Positions 1 through 7,598 of a stretch of 55,014 nucleotides of DNA are shown piece after piece. The translations under genes and the position numbers were made by a program. This DNA comes from Paracholeplasma morum (GTDB lineage: Bacteria; Bacillota_I; Bacilli_A; Acholeplasmatales; UBA5453): positions 1-55,014 of the forward strand of contig NZ_JAFBBG010000010.1 in assembly GCF_016907055.1 (NCBI RefSeq). Reading direction: 5' to 3'. The stretch's first letter is position 1; the number at the start of each line of letters is the position of its first letter. The notes beneath the pieces are model-generated. The model saw only the letters and a list, made by a program, of their open reading frames with translations. It did no database searches and was not told the origin of the DNA.

Positions 1-315
1 AAAAAGAATCCTGGTGCTCAACCAATGTTTCATAGTGACAGGGGATTTCAATACACGAGCAGATCATTTAAAAATCTATTAGATAAACACAATATGGTGC
101 AAAGTATGTCTAGAGTAGGTAAGTGTATTGATAATGGACCAATCGAGAACTTATGGGGCATCATCAAATCTGAAATGTATTATTTAGAAACGTTTGATTC
201 ATCAGAAAAACTCACAAAAGCAATTAAAGATTACATTAAGTTCTATAATCAAGAAAGAATACAACGTAAATTAAAAAGCCATACACCTTTAGAATATAGG
301 TATATGGCCATCTAA
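1..315 (+). CDS. IS3-family transposase OrfB, C-terminal fragment
   Basis: This is the C-terminal third of a DDE integrase-core transposase; the frame is open from base 1, so the start is off the window. The motif HSDRGFQY carries the second catalytic Asp. The segment NGPIENLWGIIKSE carries the catalytic Glu, and the tail with YNQERIQRKLKSHTPLEY is typical of IS3 OrfB C-termini. The second and third catalytic acids are present, so the protein could be active if the missing part is intact. It ends in TAA at 313-315, about 30 bases before the inferred IS end. Confidence 0.9.
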   Translation, partial: KKNPGAQPMFHSDRGFQYTSRSFKNLLDKHNMVQSMSRVGKCIDNGPIENLWGIIKSEMYYLETFDSSEKLTKAIKDYIKFYNQERIQRKLKSHTPLEYRYMAI

Positions 316-345
316 TTTTATATTATTTACCGTGTCTACTTGACA
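1..345 (+). mobile_element. Right end of an IS3-family insertion sequence
   Basis: The window opens inside an IS3-family element. The transposase reading frame is open from base 1 and stops at 315. A plausible terminal sequence follows, ending in 5'-GTGTCTACTTGACA at 332-345. Read on the minus strand this begins TGTCAAGTAGACAC, which matches the TG...CA ends usual for this family. The left end lies outside the window, so the full inverted-repeat pair and target duplication cannot be checked. The exact right boundary (345) is inferred from the terminal CA. Confidence 0.7.
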
Positions 346-1480
346 AGAGGCTGTTCAATTCGTCTTCTTTTGATTTTTTATCCGCATACATATCCTGATC
401 TAACTTAGTGATGAAAGCCTCAAACTGATCATGTGGTTGATCAAACAATCCATAGCCAATAGAAATGCTTATCGGGTAATTATGTCGCTTTTCTTCGTTA
501 TATTGGTTTATATTATACCTGATTCTAGTGACCACGTTAACCACTTCTTTTTGAGTAGTAGCACTGAATATTCCTATAAATTCATCCCCACCTAGGCGGG
601 CAACGACATTGCTTTCTGGAAGGCTCTTCTTAACAATCTCAACGGTTTTCTTAAGAGCGAAATCCCCTTGTTCATGCCCGTACTGGTCATTGATTGTTTT
701 TAAGTTATCCAAATCGAAATATATCACTCCGAATGGTTTTTTAGACGACTCCATGTTAAAACTAATGAATTGGAAAAAGGATTCTCTCGACCAAGCATTT
801 GTCAAATAATCATGATGAATGACTCTTTGTTGTAAAAAGAGATATAAAATGATTAAAGAAAATCCTACACTTGGCCATATTAATAATAACCCATAGAATA
901 GCCCTTGAAGGATACCTCCAAGCACTGGCAATGCCGTAGCTACAGCCAATAACAGCAAGTCTTCTTTGACCACTTTTTTCCGATTAGACAGTATCAAAAC
1001 GAATGTAAGTACAATGTAGTAATACGTTAGTATCATCGTTAAAAAGAATAAATCGCCTCGATGATAGACGCCAAATTCATCTATATAAAAGACCGTGTCG
1101 AAAAAAATAGTCGATATTACTAAAATGACATTTATGATTTGTGGAAGGTAAACTATAAGCTTTGTTATTGGTTTAACAGTCATTTTTGGAACAAACATTT
1201 TCTTGATTAGCTTAAACCACATCATAGCTAAAAATGGTCCAATGATAAAAATGACAAAACTGATTGAAAATCTCAACCAAATCATGTTAAAAGTGGTTTG
1301 TTTATCTAAAATAACTGAGAATGCTTCTAGGATTAACTGAATAATGATAATCGCTGACATCACTAAATATGCTTTTGATAATTTGTCTCTGTGATTTAAC
1401 CTAATAAAAGCAATTATGGATACTAATGATAGAATGAAAGCAGTCAAGAAATTGATATCAACATGATGAATTAATTGCAT
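323..1480 (-). CDS. Membrane-bound diguanylate cyclase (GGDEF domain)
   Basis: This protein should make cyclic di-GMP from two GTP at the membrane. Residues 1-220 form about six or seven hydrophobic segments. Residues 224-375 are a GGDEF domain with the metal/substrate motif DLDNLKTIND (256-265) and an intact GGDEF at 297-301. The inhibitory I-site RxxD expected just upstream reads PESN (288-291), so product inhibition through this site is probably lost. The start has a strong Shine-Dalgarno (GGGGGGA). The stop codon and roughly the last seven residues lie inside the inferred IS3 end (323-345), so the original C-terminus was probably replaced, though only beyond the folded domain. Membrane sensor input is unknown. 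Confidence 0.85.
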   Translation of the reverse strand: MQLIHHVDINFLTAFILSLVSIIAFIRLNHRDKLSKAYLVMSAIIIIQLILEAFSVILDKQTTFNMIWLRFSISFVIFIIGPFLAMMWFKLIKKMFVPKMTVKPITKLIVYLPQIINVILVISTIFFDTVFYIDEFGVYHRGDLFFLTMILTYYYIVLTFVLILSNRKKVVKEDLLLLAVATALPVLGGILQGLFYGLLLIWPSVGFSLIILYLFLQQRVIHHDYLTNAWSRESFFQFISFNMESSKKPFGVIYFDLDNLKTINDQYGHEQGDFALKKTVEIVKKSLPESNVVARLGGDEFIGIFSATTQKEVVNVVTRIRYNINQYNEEKRHNYPISISIGYGLFDQPHDQFEAFITKLDQDMYADKKSKEDELNSLLSSRHGK

Positions 1481-1512
1481 GATATCCCCCCCTGTATAAA
1501 TTCATTATATCA

Positions 1513-1983
1513 CTATTTGATTTTACATTGCGTTGTTTTTATCTCTTTTAGGAGCCAAAAATAGCCAATAATTAATAATGCTAGAGAAACCAGTTTGTAT
1601 GGCAGTCCCGCTAAAGGTAGGACAGCAACAGAAAATGTAATCCCGATTACTGCAAAAAAAGCAATAACGCATGATGTACAGCCATAAGTTAGGACACCGA
1701 AGAGCACTGAGAACATGGTCATAAATGTGCCCTTTCCTTCTTTTTTTGTTAAAGAGACTAAAGCACTGGATAGATTAAACATATGAGCAGAAAACAAACT
1801 CATAACAACATTTAAACTGATATTAATTATGACTAAATATATACCATAATCTGCTTTCATTTTAGAAAATCCCCCATTGAGGTTATCTAATAGAAAGTAA
1901 ATAAATAGAAACAGTCCTGAATAAAGGACAAATGAGAAGACAAACTTCTTTTTCAACTGCATTTGATAGACTAAAGGTAACAT
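1513..1983 (-). CDS. Small polytopic membrane protein with CTSC motif
   Basis: I do not recognise a named family. The 156 residues contain about four or five hydrophobic helices. A CxxC pair, YGCTSC (Cys102 and Cys105), sits at the start of the third or fourth helix and is followed by a Gly- and Pro-containing hydrophobic stretch and a Lys-rich C-terminus. A membrane-embedded CxxC suggests thiol-disulfide or metal chemistry, but that is only inference. The start is supported by a GGAGG site and an extended -10 promoter upstream. The gene stands alone, 32 bases upstream of the diguanylate cyclase on the same strand, so the two may be co-transcribed. Confidence 0.6.
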   Translation of the reverse strand: MLPLVYQMQLKKKFVFSFVLYSGLFLFIYFLLDNLNGGFSKMKADYGIYLVIINISLNVVMSLFSAHMFNLSSALVSLTKKEGKGTFMTMFSVLFGVLTYGCTSCVIAFFAVIGITFSVAVLPLAGLPYKLVSLALLIIGYFWLLKEIKTTQCKIK

Positions 1984-2012
1984 GATTATCCTCCTATGTA
2001 CCGATTAGTGTG

Positions 2013-2018
2013 ATTATA
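2013..2018 (-). promoter_or_regulatory. Extended -10 promoter for the CTSC membrane protein
   Basis: Reading the minus strand, the sequence is TGGTATAAT, an extended -10 element (TGn plus a perfect TATAAT), about 30 bases before the start codon at 1983. No good -35 is visible, as expected for extended -10 promoters. Confidence 0.55.
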
Positions 2019-2071
2019 CCAAATTAATCACTTTGGTTCACTTCTTTTGCGTTATACCCGACATAAGCAAA

Positions 2072-2101
2072 AAAGATTAACGCAAATATGCATTAATCTT
2101 T
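2072..2101 (-). terminator. Rho-independent terminator of yaaA
   Basis: AAAGATTAA and TTAATCTTT form inverted arms around a 12-base loop. On the minus strand the hairpin is followed by a T run. It overlaps the yaaA stop codon (2093-2095) and ends the transcript before the CTSC membrane-protein promoter. Confidence 0.7.
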
Positions 2102-2791
2102 GTAGTACTCAATTTGGTTTAGTTTCATTTCTAGACGATACCCAAAAAAAGATTTAGGCAACGCTTGAATGTCTTTAATCTCGTGTTCAATAATGAATCT
2201 AAGCAGTTCCCCCCGGTGATGTTTATTATACATACTGACTGCTTTATAGGATCCATTTATAAGATTATAGAAGGTAACTTCATAAAGGTTTATGTGTTCT
2301 CGATCTATTAAACTGGAGAACTCTTTTGAAGCCAAACTCAATACAGTATTTGTTTCTTTTAATAAAGCTTTATTGATTTTATCCTTCCAAAATGATCTTA
2401 GGTCAAATCCCTTGAATAAAAAATCTAATCGATACGGCCTAATGACGTCGTTAGGCTTTAATAAACCATATAGTGCATCAACAATATATACATTTTCTTG
2501 AAGAAAACTTCTATTTTCATTCGAAAGAGACTCAACCTTCAAGGCTTTATATGCTTCGCCTTTAAACATAGAGATTGCTTCAAACCCTTGTTCTTTATCA
2601 AACCCATGAATATAGTTTTTCACTTCTGACAAGAGCTTATCGCTAATCGAATAATGTTTTATGAGTTCTTCTTCTTTATATGACTTAAGCATTTCTTGAA
2701 GTGAATTCGATTCTTTCACAAATCTATAGTTTAGAGGCTTTTCATCTAGTTTTAAGTTAAATGTTTTTGCTGGAGCAAATAGTATTTTCAT
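2093..2791 (-). CDS. yaaA: YaaA/UPF0246 peroxide-stress protein
   Basis: It belongs to the YaaA (DUF328) family, which in E. coli limits free iron and DNA damage during peroxide stress and has a DNA-binding fold. Family hallmarks visible are the N-terminal MKILFAPAKTF, the central RPYRLDF and YNKHHRGELLRFII near the C-terminus. At about 232 residues it is slightly shorter than the E. coli protein. I place the start at the ATG at 2791 because GGTGA lies at suitable spacing; an ATG six codons upstream would put it before that site. It begins 34 bases after the ABC ATPase stop with no terminator between, so it is probably the last gene of the T-box-controlled transport operon. Confidence 0.85.
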   Translation of the reverse strand: MKILFAPAKTFNLKLDEKPLNYRFVKESNSLQEMLKSYKEEELIKHYSISDKLLSEVKNYIHGFDKEQGFEAISMFKGEAYKALKVESLSNENRSFLQENVYIVDALYGLLKPNDVIRPYRLDFLFKGFDLRSFWKDKINKALLKETNTVLSLASKEFSSLIDREHINLYEVTFYNLINGSYKAVSMYNKHHRGELLRFIIEHEIKDIQALPKSFFGYRLEMKLNQIEYYKD

Positions 2792-2825
2792 CATATCACC
2801 AAAATCCATTATACATGAAACTTCG

Positions 2826-3572
2826 TTATTTGTTTAATACGCTATCTAAGAATGCAATCGTTCTTGGATGTTTTGGGTTAGTAAATACTTGTTCAGAAGT
2901 GCCTTCTTCGATGATTCTACCTTTATCCATGACAACGATATGGTCCGCAAAGTGTCTAGCGAATCCCATCTCATGGGTGACTACGATCATCGTCATTCCA
3001 CTTTCCGCCAGTTTTTTCATAACCATCAGTACCTCTTTGATCATTTCTGGATCTAGTGCAGAAGTCGGTTCATCAAATAACATAACTTCTGGGTTTAATG
3101 CAAGCGCCCTTGCAATCGCGATTCTTTGTTTTTCACCACCAGATAGTTGATTAGGATAATTGTCTTTTTTGTGCAGCAATCCAACTTGCGATAAAAGCAT
3201 TAGAGAGTTTTCGGTAGCTTCTTTCAAGGTTTTTTTCTTGACGCTTTGTTGAGCAAGGTTGATGTTATCGATGACTTTCAAATGTGGGAACAAATTAAAG
3301 CTTTGAAATACCATTCCAGTCGATTCACGGTGGTGTCTCAAATCATTTGACTCACTAAGAATCGATTTTCCATCAAATAAGATTTCGCCTTTTGTAGGTG
3401 TTTCTAGCAGATTTAACGAACGTAATAAAGTCGATTTACCTGAACCAGAAGGCCCAATAATCACGCTGACTTTACCATATAGAAAAGAGACTGAACAGTC
3501 ATCAAGCGCTTTTGTGCCATCTTTGAATGATTTGGATAGATGGATGACATCGATGGTTTTATTTTTGTTCAT
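2826..3572 (-). CDS. glnQ: Polar amino-acid ABC transporter ATPase
   Basis: This is the ATP-hydrolysing subunit of an amino-acid importer of the GlnQ/HisP type, acting at the inner face of the membrane. All motifs are present in order: Walker [10 protein letters not shown] (40-48), Q-loop Gln90, signature LSGGEKQR (143-150), Walker [13 protein letters not shown] (163-174) and the switch His200. The length of 248 is normal. Its start overlaps the permease gene by 14 bases, so translation is probably coupled. The glnQ symbol reflects family similarity; the transported amino acid is not known from sequence. Confidence 0.92.
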   Translation of the reverse strand: MNKNKTIDVIHLSKSFKDGTKALDDCSVSFLYGKVSVIIGPSGSGKSTLLRSLNLLETPTKGEILFDGKSILSESNDLRHHRESTGMVFQSFNLFPHLKVIDNINLAQQSVKKKTLKEATENSLMLLSQVGLLHKKDNYPNQLSGGEKQRIAIARALALNPEVMLFDEPTSALDPEMIKEVLMVMKKLAESGMTMIVVTHEMGFARHFADHIVVMDKGRIIEEGTSEQVFTNPKHPRTIAFLDSVLNK

Positions 3573-4236
3573 TCGCTTTCAGTCTCCTTTCAATATAACC
3601 CATCCATTTGGATGTTGGGAAAGTTAGTAAGAAATACATTAATGCCACCACAATATAGGTTTCTTTTACTCGATATGTCTCACTTCTAATCATCATTGCG
3701 CTGTACATAAGTTCAGCAATCCCTAAGTACATGAATATGGATGTTTCTTTAATCATTGTCACAAATTCATTACCTAGAGCTGGAATGATATTTTTAACTG
3801 CTTGAGGCAGAATGATTTTATACATGACGGTGGACTCTTTTAATCCTAAACTCAATGCAGCTTCTTTTTGGCCTTTGTCGACAGAGAGAATGCCCCCTCT
3901 AATCACTTCAGAGACATACGCACTTGAATTAATGAGTAATGCAAGCATCCCTGGAATGAAACTGGATAGATCAATCCCCATAACCATAGTCACTTTTAAT
4001 TTGACAAATGAATATATTAACAATACTTGAACAAGCAACGGGGTACCTCTGATGATTTCTACATAAGCTGAGCCAAGAAATCTTAGCACTTTATGTTTAG
4101 ATAATCTAAAGAATGCTGGTATTAACCCAAGCAATGATCCAAGTACGACGGAGATAACTGCTAAAAGGAGCGTCATCAACAACCCTTTAAACAGTATTTC
4201 TAAGTAATATGCTTCAAAAACAAACGAAAAATCCAT
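3559..4236 (-). CDS. Polar amino-acid ABC transporter permease
   Basis: This is a HisMQ/GlnP-type membrane subunit of 225 residues with about five transmembrane helices. The cytoplasmic EAA loop, which docks on the ATPase, reads [20 protein letters not shown] near residues 133-152. Only one permease gene is present, so the transporter probably uses a homodimer. It overlaps the binding-protein stop codon by one base and the ATPase start by 14 bases, forming one operon with them. Confidence 0.92.
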   Translation of the reverse strand: MDFSFVFEAYYLEILFKGLLMTLLLAVISVVLGSLLGLIPAFFRLSKHKVLRFLGSAYVEIIRGTPLLVQVLLIYSFVKLKVTMVMGIDLSSFIPGMLALLINSSAYVSEVIRGGILSVDKGQKEAALSLGLKESTVMYKIILPQAVKNIIPALGNEFVTMIKETSIFMYLGIAELMYSAMMIRSETYRVKETYIVVALMYFLLTFPTSKWMGYIERRLKANEQK

Positions 4237-5030
4237 TATTTGTTTAATGAAATCATTTCAACAACGATTTCTTCTAGTTTACCAGAGGTGATTAATGAAT
4301 CAATGACTGAGTTGATGACATCTAGGAACGCTTGGTCTCCTTTTTTAACTGCGACTGCTGAACCGCCATCTGGATCTCCGATTACAATATCAGCAATGAC
4401 TAAACCTTTTTGATTTGCTACATACCCATCAGCAACAGGTTTTTCAACAATGACAGCATCAATTTGGTTATCGCCTAAACGCATCATTAAGTCTGGAATG
4501 GCTTGAATGTATTGTTTTTGTGCGTTTGTAAAATCCTCAGCAAGTTCTTGTTGAATAGACCCTAATTGTGCCCCGATTCTAACAGATGCTTGGTTTAGGG
4601 ATTCAAAATCAATCAACGTGTCTTTGTTTTTCTCATTGATTAAGATGACTTGGATGGCTTCATAGTATACTTTTGAGAAGTCTACTTCTTCTTTACGCTT
4701 ATCTGTTGGTGTCATACCCGCCAAGACAAAATCCACCTTACCTTGCTTTAAATCTTCTAAAAGAAAATCAAAGCCTTTGTTTACAACCTTTAAGTTCTTC
4801 TTCATGGCATGCGCAATTTCTTTCGCGATTTCAATGTCGATTCCAACCAATTCGGATTTGCCATCTACTTTCTTAATCCACTCATAAGGTGCATAATCTG
4901 CTGATGTCCCTAATGTAATGAACCCATCATAGGATTCATCCAATGTAAATGTATGCAAGTTTGATTGACCACATCCTTGTAAAACGACTAAACTCATAAC
5001 TAACATAACTACTGCTACGATCTTTTTCAT
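4236..5030 (-). CDS. Amino-acid ABC transporter substrate-binding lipoprotein
   Basis: This extracellular ligand-binding protein (SBP_bac_3 family, periplasmic-binding type 2 fold) has a lipoprotein signal ending in LQGC near residue 20, so it is anchored to the outer face of the membrane. Ligand-pocket landmarks include SADYAPYEW, GIDIEIA and MTPTDKRKEEVDFS; the Arg in the last normally grips the ligand carboxylate. Length 264 is normal. The start follows AAAAGGAG. It is the first gene of the operon and lies directly behind a tandem T-box leader, so its expression should respond to charging of a specific tRNA. Ligand identity cannot be fixed from sequence. Confidence 0.9.
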   Translation of the reverse strand: MKKIVAVVMLVMSLVVLQGCGQSNLHTFTLDESYDGFITLGTSADYAPYEWIKKVDGKSELVGIDIEIAKEIAHAMKKNLKVVNKGFDFLLEDLKQGKVDFVLAGMTPTDKRKEEVDFSKVYYEAIQVILINEKNKDTLIDFESLNQASVRIGAQLGSIQQELAEDFTNAQKQYIQAIPDLMMRLGDNQIDAVIVEKPVADGYVANQKGLVIADIVIGDPDGGSAVAVKKGDQAFLDVINSVIDSLITSGKLEEIVVEMISLNK

Positions 5031-5051
5031 ATTTTTTCTCCTTTTATATAT

Positions 5052-5084
5052 AAAAAGCCCCTGGCATTATTAAATGCCAAGGGC
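5052..5084 (-). terminator. Second T-box terminator hairpin
   Basis: On the minus strand the arms GCCCTTGGCATT and AATGCCAGGGGC close a five-base loop and are followed by a run of T. It directly follows the second T-box motif and competes with that antiterminator. It is about 20 bases before the binding-protein start. Confidence 0.85.
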
Positions 5085-5189
5085 GAATTAACCGCGGTAC
5101 CACCTTGTTTTTCCCAATACTAAAAAAGGGCTTAATAATAGTTAACGCCTACTTACGTTTAAACCTCATGTTTGAAATGTACCTTAAAT
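5052..5189 (-). promoter_or_regulatory. Partial second T-box unit lacking Stem I
   Basis: This is a second antiterminator/terminator module, with the T-box motif AAGGTGGTACCGCGG on the minus strand at 5093-5107 and the terminator at 5057-5084. The roughly 80 bases upstream match the region after Stem I in the first unit (GAGGTTTnAACGTAnG...GCGTTAA shared). However, there is no room for a Stem I with AGTA/GAA specifier loop between the first terminator and this motif. It looks like a tandem duplication of the 3' half of a T-box, giving a second checkpoint read by the same or another tRNA through its acceptor end only. Confidence 0.7.
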
Positions 5190-5221
5190 AAAAAAAGTCC
5201 CTAGCTATAATAGCTAAGGAC
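5190..5221 (-). terminator. First T-box terminator hairpin
   Basis: Minus-strand arms GTCCTTAGCTA and TAGCTAGGGAC form a strong stem followed by seven T. It follows the first T-box motif (5230-5244), with which its 5' arm region competes. Confidence 0.85.
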
Positions 5222-5415
5222 GAGATTACCCGTGGTACCACCTTAGTTCTAGGTAAAATACCTAGCACTTATACCTTTAACGCAGGCATACGTTCAAACC
5301 TCAAACTTCGATTTAAAAGCTCCCAAGCACGTTCAGTAATTGTTTCTGCTAATTTACACCAACCATTAGCTCTCTTTGAAAAACAGTGTTACTTACTACT
5401 CTTGTTCATCGCAAG
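5190..5415 (-). promoter_or_regulatory. T-box riboswitch (complete unit) upstream of amino-acid ABC operon
   Basis: This is a tRNA-sensing transcription-antitermination leader. On the minus strand Stem I starts near 5412. The lower helix pairs CAAG (5401-5404) with CTTG, and the upper helix pairs AGTAA with TTACT. Between them lies a specifier loop with AGTA on the 5' side and GAACGTG on the 3' side (5328-5334). By the usual spacing (GAA, one base, codon) the specifier is GTG for valine at 5328-5330. Shifted readings CGT (Arg) or TGC (Cys) cannot be excluded. GAGAG and GGTTGGTG elements of the Stem I apex are visible, and the T-box motif AAGGTGGTACCACGG lies at 5230-5244. A promoter lies just upstream. 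Confidence 0.88.
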
Positions 5416-5419
5416 TTCT

Positions 5420-5447
5420 ATTATAAATACAATGGGTCTAATTTCAA
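5420..5447 (-). promoter_or_regulatory. Promoter of the T-box/ABC transporter operon
   Basis: On the minus strand TTGAAA (5442-5447) and a perfect TATAAT (5420-5425) are separated by 16 bases. Transcription would begin near 5412, right at the base of T-box Stem I. Confidence 0.75.
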
Positions 5448-5470
5448 GACATTAAAAAATGAAAACGTTT

Positions 5471-5953
5471 TTACTCTACTTTGATCGTTTTAGCATAGTC
5501 GAAGAACTTTTCTTTAAAATCTTCTAACTTGTTAGCTAAACAACCAAAATTCATTGAATAAAAATGATCTTTACCTTCAAAAGTCAATAACATATAACCA
5601 AACGTTTGATCATTGACCTCTGATTCATAATAAGCATACTTATAAACTAAATCGCCTTCTTCTTTGGATTTAACTGTTGAATTTTTCCCATGGTTATTTA
5701 ATACTGCCTCAATATAATCATCAAGTGTCGAAATCCCATAACCAGCCAATGAACTTTTGGTTTCTCTTAATGCCATAAATATTTGTGTAGGAGATTCTAA
5801 GTACAAAGGTGCTTGAACCACTTCTTTTTCGACGAACGCTTCTGTCAGTGTAATTGTCACACCTGCTCCTGTGAAAGTTTTTTCAGCCTTTCCACAACCT
5901 ACTAATCCAACCAATAAAGACATAAAAACAACTAAAAACATTATTTTTTTCAT
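5471..5953 (-). CDS. Lipoprotein of unknown function
   Basis: I do not recognise a family. The N-terminus MKKIMFLVVFMSLLVGLVGC is a lipoprotein signal with lipobox LVGC, so the mature protein of about 140 residues is probably tethered outside the membrane. The remainder is soluble and of mixed alpha/beta character, with a compact run of beta-like segments near the C-terminus. The start follows TTGGAGGA and an extended -10 (TGTTATAAT at 5973-5981). It stands alone between the flotillin and the T-box operon. Function is unknown; a role in surface binding is only a guess. Confidence 0.7.
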   Translation of the reverse strand: MKKIMFLVVFMSLLVGLVGCGKAEKTFTGAGVTITLTEAFVEKEVVQAPLYLESPTQIFMALRETKSSLAGYGISTLDDYIEAVLNNHGKNSTVKSKEEGDLVYKYAYYESEVNDQTFGYMLLTFEGKDHFYSMNFGCLANKLEDFKEKFFDYAKTIKVE

Positions 5954-5972
5954 TTATTTATCCTCCAAAAAT

Positions 5973-5981
5973 ATTATAACA
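5973..5981 (-). promoter_or_regulatory. Extended -10 promoter of lipoprotein gene
   Basis: The minus strand reads TGTTATAAT, a TGn plus TATAAT element about 20 bases before the lipoprotein start. Confidence 0.5.
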
Positions 5982-6026
5982 CTAATCTATTAAATAATTA
6001 ATAATCTTTTTGTATTTAAAATAATA

Positions 6027-6054
6027 AAACGAGTTTGAATTAACAAACTCGTTT
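6027..6054 (-). terminator. Terminator of flotillin gene
   Basis: AAACGAGTTTG and CAAACTCGTTT are perfect 11-base arms around a six-base loop, just past the flotillin stop at 6060. The following minus-strand sequence is T-rich but broken by A. Confidence 0.7.
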
Positions 6055-6059
6055 AAGCT

Positions 6060-7454
6060 TTATTCTTTTTCTTTTACAACTTTTCCAGTTGCATATCCAG
6101 CAAGTAATGATGCTAAATCAATGCCTGTAGATTCTTTGATGGATTCTAATACTTTCGTTGAAGTGTTGACAATATCTCCCACAAGTTTTGTATTGTTTCC
6201 ATCACCATACATTGTGATCTTGTCGACTTTAGAAAGAGGTTCTGAAGCCGCTTTTACAATATTTGGTAACACATTTGAGTTCAAGACTAATTCTAGAACG
6301 GCTGCACTTTCCATCTTCTTCATCGCTAGTGCTTTCTTTTCGATAGCTTCAGCTTCAGCAATACCTACAGCTTGAATACCGATTGCGCGTTGTTCTTGAG
6401 CAAATCTGTCTGCTTCAGCAGCAAGTTTGATTGCTTGTGCACGTCTTTCTTCTTCAGCAAGTTTTGCTTCTGCTTCTTTGGTTCTTACATAAAGATCAGC
6501 ATCCGCTCTTTGTTCTTGAGCGTATCTGTCTGCTTCAGCAGCTTTCTTGATGTTCGCTTCAAGGGTTTTTTCTTCGACTTCTACTTCTTTAGTTCTTAGT
6601 TCAATTTCCTTTTCTCTACGAGCAATTTCCGCATTTTGCTTAGAAATATTGATGGTTTTTGCTTCATTGGCATATTGAATTTCATAAGAAGCATCTGCTG
6701 TCGCCTTAGCAATATCTGCTTTTTGTTTAAGTTCTGCTTGTCTTAAGGCAAGTAAGTTGTTTTGTTGCTCAATTTCTAGTTCAGCTTTAATTCTTGCATC
6801 GTTGGCAAGTTCCTTAGCCTTTGAAGTAGCAATTTCAACTTCTTTTTCAGAGTTAGCTCTTGCGATACTTGCATCCTTACGGATTTGAGCAATATTGTCT
6901 ACCCCAAGGTCATCAATAACGCCGTTTTTATCCGCGAAGTTTTGAATGGTAATGTTGACGATGTCTAACCCCATTTTCTTCATGTCTGCTAGAGCTGATA
7001 GTTTAACTTGTTCTGCAAACTTATCTCTGTTTTGAACTAACTCACGTAATTTCATTTGTCCGATGATTTCACGCATGTTACCTTCTAGGACTTCTTTCGC
7101 AATTTGCTTAACATCATCCAGTGAACGCGTTAAAAAGATTTCACCAGCCAGACGAATAGAAGCTTCATCAGATTGAATTTTGATGTTTGCAACCCCATCG
7201 ACGAAAATATTGATAAATTCGTTTGTTGGCACTGCTGAACTTGTACGGATGTCTACTTGAATAAGGTCAAGTGGCAAAAGGTCAATTCTTTGGAAGAACG
7301 GAATTCTGATGGTTGCCTTCCCTGTGACAACTCTTGATCCTTTCGGACCAGTGATGATTACTGCTTTATCTGGACGGACCTTAACATATGAGGACACAAA
7401 CAAAATAGCGAGTAAAACAAGCACTATGCCAATAATAATTAATACTGTTTCCAT
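6060..7454 (-). CDS. floT: Flotillin-like membrane scaffold protein
   Basis: This SPFH/Band 7 protein of the flotillin (YuaG/FloT) type organises membrane microdomains in bacteria. Residues 1-22 form one N-terminal membrane anchor, and an SPFH domain follows to about residue 190. A long Ala/Glu/Lys-rich coiled coil runs to about 380, with a conserved tail containing LVGDIVN. The coiled coil contains an internal repeat, AAEADRYAQEQR near 304 and AAEADRFAQEQR near 343. No NfeD partner gene is adjacent, unlike the usual B. subtilis yuaFG arrangement. A TTGATA-17-TATAAT promoter lies upstream. The symbol is by similarity. Confidence 0.88.
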   Translation of the reverse strand: METVLIIIGIVLVLLAILFVSSYVKVRPDKAVIITGPKGSRVVTGKATIRIPFFQRIDLLPLDLIQVDIRTSSAVPTNEFINIFVDGVANIKIQSDEASIRLAGEIFLTRSLDDVKQIAKEVLEGNMREIIGQMKLRELVQNRDKFAEQVKLSALADMKKMGLDIVNITIQNFADKNGVIDDLGVDNIAQIRKDASIARANSEKEVEIATSKAKELANDARIKAELEIEQQNNLLALRQAELKQKADIAKATADASYEIQYANEAKTINISKQNAEIARREKEIELRTKEVEVEEKTLEANIKKAAEADRYAQEQRADADLYVRTKEAEAKLAEEERRAQAIKLAAEADRFAQEQRAIGIQAVGIAEAEAIEKKALAMKKMESAAVLELVLNSNVLPNIVKAASEPLSKVDKITMYGDGNNTKLVGDIVNTSTKVLESIKESTGIDLASLLAGYATGKVVKEKE

Positions 7455-7480
7455 AATAATACACTTCCTTTCATGTAATT

Positions 7481-7509
7481 ATTATAGTTTAATATCCGGG
7501 TTATATCAA
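7481..7509 (-). promoter_or_regulatory. Promoter of flotillin gene
   Basis: On the minus strand TTGATA (7504-7509) and TATAAT (7481-7486) are separated by exactly 17 bases, 27 bases before the start codon. Confidence 0.65.
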
Positions 7510-7598
7510 TCGTTTTTTTATAATCTTTTTTGAACGATTAGACGCGATTTTCTTCTCTTTCCTTTTTTAGTATGGTATAACGAAAATAGGTGAGATAA

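Noticed and set aside
4673-4876. Plus-strand open frame inside the substrate-binding gene
   Set aside because: It has no ribosome-binding site, no recognisable motif and lies antisense to a well-supported gene; it is a shadow frame.
5456-5470. Possible terminator between the lipoprotein stop and the T-box promoter
   Set aside because: The AAAACG/CGTTTT pairing is too short to support a call.
6300-6560. Direct repeats suggesting a CRISPR or tandem DNA repeat
   Set aside because: They encode the repeated coiled-coil segments of flotillin; spacing and sequence are not CRISPR-like.
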